A stretch of DNA of 64,000 nt from Selaginella moellendorffii. Its lineage: Eukaryota; Streptophyta; Lycopodiopsida; Selaginellales; Selaginellaceae. Positions 57,427-64,000 of the stretch are shown here, piece after piece. The notes beneath the pieces were generated by a model. That model was given only the letters and a program-made list of their open reading frames with translations, was not told the origin of the DNA and made no database searches. Where the stretch lies: the NCBI RefSeq assembly GCF_000143415.4, contig NW_003314297.1, positions 1,518,890 through 1,582,889 on the forward strand, given 5' to 3'. The position numbers were made by a program, and so were the translations under genes. Each line of letters starts with the position of its first letter. Position 1 is the stretch's first letter.

Positions 57427-58802
57427 ATGGCATACTTCAAGTGCGCTCTCGCAACAAAACCCTATTCCATTTGCGCGCAGGGGGACGTCGTGCTGCTGCC
57501 ATCGATCATCTCGACACGGCATCGCGCCCGGCTCCTGAGGTCCAGGCGTGAGTTCCCGGTGCTGCGGGGGCTGCGCATTTGCGGGATTTCGGGCATGGAC
57601 GCTGCTGGATCTAGTGCAGTGGAGCCGAGCCAAGGAAGTAAGTAGTGATCTAGGCGTAATGCGCAGTACCGATGCGTTAGTTTGGCTTGAATCCTGGGCA
57701 GAATGGGGGAAGACGATAACAATCGAGCCGGAGGGCAAGCATCTCGTCACGGTAGTTTGGCTGCATGGTCTTGGCGATACTGGCCACGGGTAAATTCATA
57801 GTTCTCTCGTTTCGTGGAAGTTTTAAAGCTCCATTTCTGTGCAGCTGGGCTTCCATTCTGAAGACTCTTTCTCTAAACAATGTGAGCTCTAGAAACTCTT
57901 TCTTGCAAGCTGATTTTGCGCTGCAGATCAGATGGATCGTCCCGACCGCGCCTGTCCGGCCCGTAACCATTAATAATGGATATCCATGCACCGCATGTAA
58001 GAATGATCGTCCTTTAGTGTTTCTGTATCGCTGAAGATCGTTTTCATTTTTCTGGTCTCTCAGGGTTTGATGTGGGATCGCTCTCGGACGAAGGACCAGA
58101 TGATATTCTTGGCCTAGATTCTTCTGCTGCATATGTTGCTAGCTTTCTTTCGAAGGAGCCTGCTGATGGTAAGGCTTCAGCATCTCAAATGGTTAACAGC
58201 CGTCAGAACTTTGCAGTGAAGGTTGCGGTTGGCGGGTTTAGCATGGGCGGCGCAACATCTTTGTACACTGCTGCTCATTCGGTTCTTGGGAAATACACGG
58301 ATGGAAAGCCATTTACTAGAAAGATAGACGCAGTCATGTCTCTCAGTGGATGGCTTCCTGCTGGCAAGTAAGTTTTTTTTCACTCTCACAAGGCCAGTTT
58401 ATGAGTTGTATAACACGTGCTGCTAGGTTGTTGCCAAAGCAAGTTGCTGAAACTCCAGACTGCTTGAAATTGGCCGCGGAGCTTCCAATTTTCATGGCTC
58501 ATGGGAAAAGTAAGAAAAGTTTGGAGTTGGACCTTTTTCCTGGGCTTATGGGGCACTGCAGATGACTTCATCGTCTATCACAACTTCGGCGAAATGTCGG
58601 CGCGGGCACTGAAGGAGTGCGGGTTCAAGAACGTCACGTTTAAGTCTTACAGAGGGTAAGGCCCTTTGTTGTTTCTTTTAGTCCAGGAGTTTGATCGATC
58701 CCTCTGCATTACGTCAGGCTTGATCACTCGACGACACCAGAGGAGCTAGACGACCTTTGCGAGTGGATTAAACAAGAGCTCAGTGTCCCTGAAAAAGTAT
58801 AG
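57427..58802 (+). CDS. Acyl-protein thioesterase-like carboxylesterase
   Basis: An eight-exon gene for a 323-residue alpha/beta hydrolase of the APT1/phospholipase-carboxylesterase family. Exons: 57427-57637, 57702-57789, 57845-57881, 57927-57996, 58064-58367, 58427-58509, 58562-58655, 58718-58802. Core motifs: VVWLHGLGDTGHGWAS, IVPTAPVRPVT, WFDVGSL, nucleophile GFSMGG, Asp in HGKNDFIV and His in LDHSTTPEEL. The triad is complete. These enzymes remove fatty acyl groups from proteins or act on small esters. The first ~60 residues precede the usual start and look transit-like; an internal ATG at 57595 (MDAAGSS) would give a cytosolic form. It starts 69 bp after the previous stop codon. Confidence 0.9.
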
Positions 58803-59142
58803 CAACGGGACATAGTTGTTGAGAGGTGGCCATGACCAGTTTCGCAACTAACTCGCCTATGGACGTGTTTCTGTAGTCGTGCGACGCGCGATCGTGACTG
58901 CACGACCGTAAAAGAGATGGCCACCATTTTCTATTATCTGCTTGCCTTGTCTTGGAATATATGTGCTTGAGTTTGTGCAGTAGTGTCATATGCCTGGGTT
59001 TGAGGGTGCAGTGCTGCTCCTCTTCTCGGTTTGCCTGTGTCTCTTTCTTCTGTTTATAAAGTCCTCGCTTGATTCGAAGCTGTTCTGGTGATTGTTGATT
59101 GACGTTTCCTGGAAACCATCACACAAGGAGGAGGGGCTAAGC
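58803..59142. other. Spacer before the b561 gene
   Basis: Flanks of two same-strand genes; no other element seen. Confidence 0.45.
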
Positions 59143-60029
59143 ATGGCCACCCTTAGTCTGTGTTTCATCATTTTGCAGCTTCTGTCTGTGGCTTTTGCAG
59201 CGGAGCCCAGCGCGTTCCAGAGAGTTGAGGTACTTTTCTTTGAATTCTAGTTTTCTCAAGTTGATACTTGAGTGATCTTCTTGTTTACAGGATCCTTACA
59301 AATGGATTAAGCTCCATGGATGGTTGATGTGGGGATCGTTTGGATTGTTGATACCACTCGGTACTTTGGTGGTTCGTTTCTCTCGCTGTGCTCGTCACAG
59401 CCGAGAAGCTGCCAGCGACAAAATTGCGATTGTCTTCTACGCTCATTTGATTATCCAGGTTTGTTTCTCATCTCTTTAATTAGTGCGTTCTCGAAAATGT
59501 AGTTTGTATCGTTTTGTAGTCGATCGCGCTTCTTGTCTCGGCCGGTGGTGCTGTCTTGTCGTTCAGGAAATTTTCCAACCAGTTCATGCACACTCATCAG
59601 AGACTTGGCTTGGCACTGTGGGCTGTGGCTTGGGTACAGCCATTTATCGGGATTATCCGTCCCCGGACGTAAGCTTGATCCACGTCTACTCTCCGTGATT
59701 TATCTGTTTTGCTTAACAGTGGTCAGACTGCTCGACCGGTGTGGTTCGTTCTTCATTGGCTACTGGGAACCACCACCATCATCCTGGGCTTTTACAACGT
59801 GTACAACGGTTTGAGAATCTACGAGATGATAACTCAGAAGAGCCAGAGAACTCTCAACATCCTGTTTTCGATCCAGATTGCCGTAATGGCCGTCATCTAC
59901 CTCTTGCAAGACAAGTGGAACTACGTCAAGGAACAGAGCAGCAGTGGCTTCACGAAGGCCGCCATCGCTCCTCCAATGGTACGGCAGTACTCAGTTTCGT
60001 CTCATAGGAAGTACTACACGGCAGCATAG
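59143..60029 (+). CDS. Cytochrome b561-domain protein
   Basis: A four-exon gene (59143-59229, 59291-59458, 59520-59668, 59720-60029) for a 237-residue membrane protein with a signal peptide (MATLSLCFIILQLLSVAFA) and five hydrophobic segments of the b561 fold. The haem-ligand histidines are visible in LHGWLMWGS, FYAHLIIQ, HTHQRLGLALW and LHWLLGTTT. There is no DOMON domain before it, so it belongs to the plant CYB561-only or DOMON-lacking branch. Such proteins pass electrons, often from ascorbate, across a membrane to ferric iron or monodehydroascorbate; donor and membrane are not readable. It converges with the LEA gene 190 bp downstream. Confidence 0.9.
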
Positions 60030-60219
60030 CAACAAAGAAAGTAAACGTGAATCGAGGTCTCTAAATTTTCCCTCTTATGGCCATTTGGCTTGATCTGGTG
60101 TGCTAGCTGACTCCTTGTCCGCCACAGATCTCTCGAGTTCATGAATCGAAATTCTGGACTTTCTGGTAAATCTTTTGCTTGGAAGATCAAAACAAAACGA
60201 AAGAGGCAAGCAAAGATAT

Positions 60220-61181
60220 TTACGTGCTCTCACGAGCCTGTTTCTTTGCCTTGTCGGCAGTCTCTTCGGCGGATTGCTTCGCTTCCTCGCTCTTCCCGGC
60301 CAGAGTTTCTTTCATCCGGCGGAAAGGCTCCTTGGCACCTTCGATCGTCTCATGCAACTTCTCCTTGACGGCCTGCGTCGTCTCGCTCAGCTTGTGCTTC
60401 ATACTCTCGGCCGTCCCCTCGGTAGTCTCCTTCGCCTTGGATCCCATCTCGCTAGCTTTCTCCTTGGTCTGTTCAGCTTTCACCTTGGCAGTCTCCTTCA
60501 CCTCCCCAGTTCGCTCGGCAGCTTCTCCCGCCTTGCTCTTGACGCGCTCCTTGGCTTCCTCGCTCTTCTCCTTGGCAGACTCCTTCACTTCCGTGGCCTT
60601 CTGCGAGCCCGAACTCACAGTTTCCTTGGCCTTGCTCGTGGCCTTGTCCGTGGCTTCGCCGACCTTGGACTTGGTGGCCTCGGCTTTGCGCTTGGCTTCC
60701 TCGGCTGCTTTGCTAGCGGCGGACTTTGCCTCCTCCTTCTTCGCCTTGGCCTCCTCACTAACCTCGTCGGTTTTTTGCTTCATTCCCTGCTTTGCTTCCT
60801 CGGCCTTTTGCTCGGCATCGTTAACCTTGGTCTGTGCCTCGCTTGCGTATCCTCGCGTGCGGTAAGACTGGCTGGGATCCTGTTGGTTGCAGAGGCGATC
60901 GATCAATAAGGACCTACATTGCTCTAGGATCTGGAGGAAAAAACCAAAGAAAAGCTTACTTCTTCCGGAGGAACAGCGTAGACTCTCCTTGCCCGGGGGA
61001 TGTTCGACGAGGCAACGTAGGAAGATCGCCTTTGAGTGGCGGGAGTGGCGAGCTTGACGCCGGAGAGCGCGAATCCACCCAGCTTCCACATTCTGTGACG
61101 GCTGCCGCTGCTCAAAACCGGACAAGATCCTGACGATGGCAAAAAAAGCGGTGAGCGAAACACAGCGGCGACAACCACCAT
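60220..61181 (-). CDS. LEA group 4-like protein, organelle-targeted
   Basis: A two-exon gene (61181-60960, 60879-60220) for a 293-residue late-embryogenesis-abundant protein. Exon 1 encodes a Ser/Arg-rich presequence (MVVVAAVFRSPLFLP..) suited to mitochondrion or plastid. Exon 2 is almost entirely Ala, Lys, Glu and Thr in 11-residue repeats (for example EEAKAKKEEAK, KETVSSGSQKA, KAKETTEGTAE), which form amphipathic helices on drying. The last words, KEPFRRMKETLAGKSEEAK, keep the pattern. LEA-4 proteins stabilise membranes and enzymes during water loss; target organelle and induction are inferred. Confidence 0.9.
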
Positions 61182-61457
61182 ACCACGAGAAGAGAGAGAG
61201 AGAGATCAAGCTAAACGAGGGTCTGAGAGTGCCTGATATTTGTAACCGATTGTTTGAGAGCCCGCAAGCATGCAAAGGCTGTCCACGTGGCGGACGCCCG
61301 GCGTGACAAGTTGCGAGCGAGAGCTTGCCCCACGCGTCGAAGAAACTGCTCTCTCTCAGAACGGACTTTCCGTTTCCAGCTCGGGTGGTAAAGGTGCTAC
61401 GATCTCTAAACGCTGCAAGCGAAAAAATATATATAAGATTTTGAGATCTGTGGTCAA
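61182..61457. other. Spacer between LEA and pseudouridine synthase genes
   Basis: LEA promoter and 3' flank of the next minus-strand gene. A GA run (61191-61204) is the only simple feature. Confidence 0.45.
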
Positions 61458-63167
61458 CTATATGAACTTAAACCGTCTTGTTTCTACCTGGTTCGTCACA
61501 GGGTGATGGAACGTGAGCCGATGAGCATGCAAGTGATAACCACAGTCTCCAGGCAATGGATTTTCTGGTCTTTCATAGCCTCTGTTAGAAAACATGAGTG
61601 AGATCGGCAAGAGCAACGAGCGAAGGAGATCATACCCGTCCTCTGCGACACTCGCTTGTTCCAGGGTGCTCACAACCTGCGTTGAAGGTTGTCCACCGCG
61701 CACGTAAAGAGGATCGCCTGCGTTTTGAGATTCCAATCCGTTAGCGACAGCATCAGCAAAGGAGATTTTTTCGTAACTTACCGACCAAAGGGTGACCGAT
61801 GCTTGCCAAATGAATCCGTATCTGGTGAGCACGTCCAGAGAATATCTCTACCTGCGAATGAAGACTCACTGAGACAAAGCGCAGGATGGATATAATCACC
61901 TCTACAACTGTGCTGTTTTCTTCCGTGTTCCGCTTCAGTGTTGTCACCTTGCTGTGAGAAAGTTTCCCTGCTTGCATCGGTAAATGAAGATCTGTTCTTA
62001 TTTGGCAACGGCCCTTTCTTAGTTTCATACCTTTGGCAACGGCCATGTAAAGTCCTCCTCTAACCCCAGGATAATGAGCTCTCCCTATAGCTTGGTCAAT
62101 AGAAATCTACACGGGAAAAAGAGGAATAAGTAATAGTTTCCTTCTTTTAATACTACTGTCACCTTATCATCTTGGACAATACCGCAGACCAGAGCCCTGT
62201 ACACCTTCGACAACATCTCAAACCTGTCTTCATGAAAGGTCGCTTGTCATTTGCAATATTGAAATGGTTGAATGAAGCTAGCTTACCTTCTACACCTGAA
62301 CGCAAAGTGGCGGAAGCTAGCTTCATTCCTAGGACACATCTGGCCTGATCGGACTTAGCGCATAGTAAAACTCCTGAGAAATGCAGGTATTTAAAAAATA
62401 CAAATGTTTTAGTTAGAGAAGTAGCACACACATACACACCTGATGTTCCCCTTCCGAGCCGATGAACAGGTGTTGGATGATTTCTTTCTACTTGGTCTGT
62501 CACTCGCCACTGCAACTGCGACAGCACAGTTCTTTGCTGAAAGAGACCACCCGGTAGAACTTGCAAGCCCGATGGTTTATTAATCGCAAGCTACCATTTA
62601 GAAGCACTCAGATCCAGATCAATGAGAAAACCAAATACCACATTCCTACCAGATGCTCGTCTTCGTATAGTATTTCAAGCATGAATGGTGCGTTTGGTTC
62701 TTCCCAAGGGAACCTGTGGTACACCAGCGACGCGTTGTTCCTAAAAGAGAGATCGGAGAAGGAAACTATAAGAAAACCGGAGCTATGAAACTTCTACCTG
62801 ATCAAGGCGTCCGGGGAAGTGACAACTTCTCCATTGATTTCAATCTACAACAAAATTCTAAGAAACAAACGACTGGAATCCAATACTACTCGTGAAAGTT
62901 ACCTGTCCCTTAAGAATTCTTCTCAGCCAGCTGCAAGCCAAGAGCTCAATAAGTCCAAATCACATAAGAACATTCTAACTTTTACCCTTCTCTAGAAGCG
63001 GAGCTCTGGTATCTCGACGCGTAGTAATCCAAAACGCTTTCACCTGTGTTGTAAATGGGAACAAATGCGCTTTACTCTGCTAGCTTACCTTGCTGAGACG
63101 ATGGAAGCCTGGCGATCTCGGCGTATCGTACGCCATCGTTCATCTCCGGCCATGGCACTCCAAACAT
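61458..63167 (-). CDS. RNA pseudouridine synthase (RluA family, RPUS5-like)
   Basis: A 13-exon gene for a 342-residue pseudouridine synthase. Exons in transcript order: 63167-63089, 63043-62986, 62930-62903, 62844-62798, 62740-62650, 62590-62440, 62373-62287, 62227-62163, 62106-62031, 61970-61900, 61851-61782, 61717-61636, 61581-61458. The start MFGVPWPEMNDG fits plant RPUS5. An S4-like part (WLRRILKGQIEINGEVV) precedes [62 protein letters not shown] and RPENPLPGDCGYHLHAH. At the position of the catalytic Asp of RluA enzymes (HRLD) there is Gly (HRLG), which I recall as usual in this plant group. RNA target and compartment are unknown. Confidence 0.9.
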
Positions 63168-63314
63168 AGCTCTCTCTCAAGAACCCTAACACCTCTAGAG
63201 ACTCAAGAACGTTGTATTTTAGTGTTACAGACGCTTGGAGATGTACAAAGAAAGAGCAACGCGTTGAGCTTGCCCAGTAAAAAGTTTGACGCGCCCTCTA
63301 TTTGTTTACTCTTC

Positions 63315-64000
63315 TCATCTTATGTGCGTTCTACCAAGCGACCACATCCCACTATCCCGGACAGCATTCTAGAACAAAAAACCGGAAAAATTAGAGAAAA
63401 CCATAACCATTGGTAGCTTCACACCTGAGATTTTGGTGATGGAAACACGTTCCAAAATCGTAGCGTTTCATCTCCGGCACCTGTGACGATTGTCTGGAAG
63501 AGCAAGCAGATTGTCAGGAACTAAAAAAGAAGACTCTTCAAGGGAGAGAGCTTACTTGACCATCAGGAGACATGGAAAGGTATAAAACTCTGTATGTGTG
63601 CCCCGTGAGTGTTGTAAGCTAAAAGAGCAAGAACAGATGTCATCCCTCTTCGTCTGAGGCAAGTGACACTTACTTTTGTCATGGTCGGATATCTCCACAC
63701 AATAATCTGGTTCTGAGAGTAGCCATGGGTGCTCACGAGCTCGTTCACGTTCTTCGACCACATGAGATTGCAGACCTTGTTTCCTTCGGCTTAGTAGACG
63801 CTCAAGAATTTCAGCAACTGTACCTGTCCACCCGTGTCTACACAATTGATGTGCGAGTTCGTCGACGTGTTCCAGAATCTTATGCATCGGTCGGCTGTTC
63901 CACCACCAGAGGTTAAAAGCCCGTGTTGATGTGGTGACCACGCGATAGCCTTCACTGCGGCTGTGTGCTCGCTAAACTTGCAAACCGGCTGTGTTGACAA
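63315..64000 (-). CDS. FIZZY-RELATED/CCS52 (Cdh1) APC/C activator, 3' part
   Basis: The last five exons of a WD40 activator of the anaphase-promoting complex; the 5' part lies right of the window. Exons in transcript order: >64000-63824, 63775-63674, 63618-63556, 63493-63425, 63368-63315. Readable blades: EHTAAVKAIAWSPHQHGLL, GGGTADRCIRFWNT, WSKNVNELVSTHGYSQNQ, IIVWRYPTMTK, LTGHTYRVLYLSMSPDG and GAGDETLRFWNVFPSP. The protein ends in HIR, the Ile-Arg tail that docks on the APC/C, so the 3' end is intact. The sequence fits CCS52/FZR rather than CDC20. In plants it drives exit from mitosis and endoreduplication. Confidence 0.95.

Noticed and set aside
60175-60909. Long Leu-rich open frames on the plus strand (244 and 228 codons)
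   Set aside because: They are antisense shadows of the Ala/Lys/Glu repeats of the LEA gene, whose periodic codons keep other frames open.

Overview
This window is nuclear DNA of a land plant, most likely a lycophyte close to Selaginella. Plant-only genes support this: two ELIP copies, HCAR, plastid SufS, PLS-type PPR proteins, PADRE, a TPX2/WDL protein and a TTL protein. Almost every intron that can be placed is only about 45-70 nt with clean GT..AG ends, and intergenic gaps are often under 200 bp. Both fit the compact Selaginella gene structure. The species call is an inference from this style, not from a database match.

Layout. 1-442: last exon of an ALDH3-type aldehyde dehydrogenase. 1742-3574 (-): neprosin-domain protein. 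4060-9130: a duplicated block with two U1 snRNA genes, each with its USE and TATA box, flanking degenerate coding fragments and a broken CRN/RHS-like P-loop ATPase. 9136-10915: TPX2/WDL microtubule protein. 13010-16039: TTL (TPR plus thioredoxin-like). 16653-16925 (-): TOM7. 17109-18903 (-): SEC14-like protein. 19489-21491: plastid cysteine desulfurase. 21574-23967: 7-hydroxymethyl chlorophyll a reductase (HCAR), followed by a decayed copy of two of its exons. 25602-26432: PADRE protein 1. 27502-29735: NRAMP A. 29848-33011: acylamino-acid-releasing enzyme. 33347-35740 (-): disrupted 2OG-oxygenase-like gene. 35741-40382: a 4.6 kb A+T-rich island with repeats and two 5S-rRNA-like segments. 40383-42179 (-): truncated ELIP copy, then an intact ELIP. 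42587-44533 (-): PPR protein 1, head to head with the proteasome ATPase RPT2 (44611-46220). 47217-48152: PADRE protein 2. 49327-51223: CCDC22. 51633-53941: NRAMP B. 54630-56489: PPR protein 2. 56592-57357: His-rich membrane protein. 57427-58802: acyl-protein thioesterase-like. 59143-60029: cytochrome b561. 60220-61181 (-): LEA-4 protein. 61458-63167 (-): RNA pseudouridine synthase. 63315-64000 (-): 3' end of a FIZZY-RELATED/CCS52 gene.

How it fits together. Most genes are unrelated housekeeping or stress genes. The recurring theme is local duplication: the U1 block, the PADRE-NRAMP pair in the same order and orientation, the ELIP copy, and the HCAR exon copy. Several genes serve chloroplast iron-sulfur, chlorophyll or light-stress work (SufS, HCAR, ELIP). 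HCAR needs Fe-S clusters, which SufS starts to build, and the two genes are adjacent on the same strand. I see no CRISPR array, no bacterial-style operon and no intact mobile element with readable genes. The most distinctive signals are the diverged second U1 gene, the paired 5S-like segments in the A+T-rich island, and the repeated PADRE-NRAMP neighbourhood.
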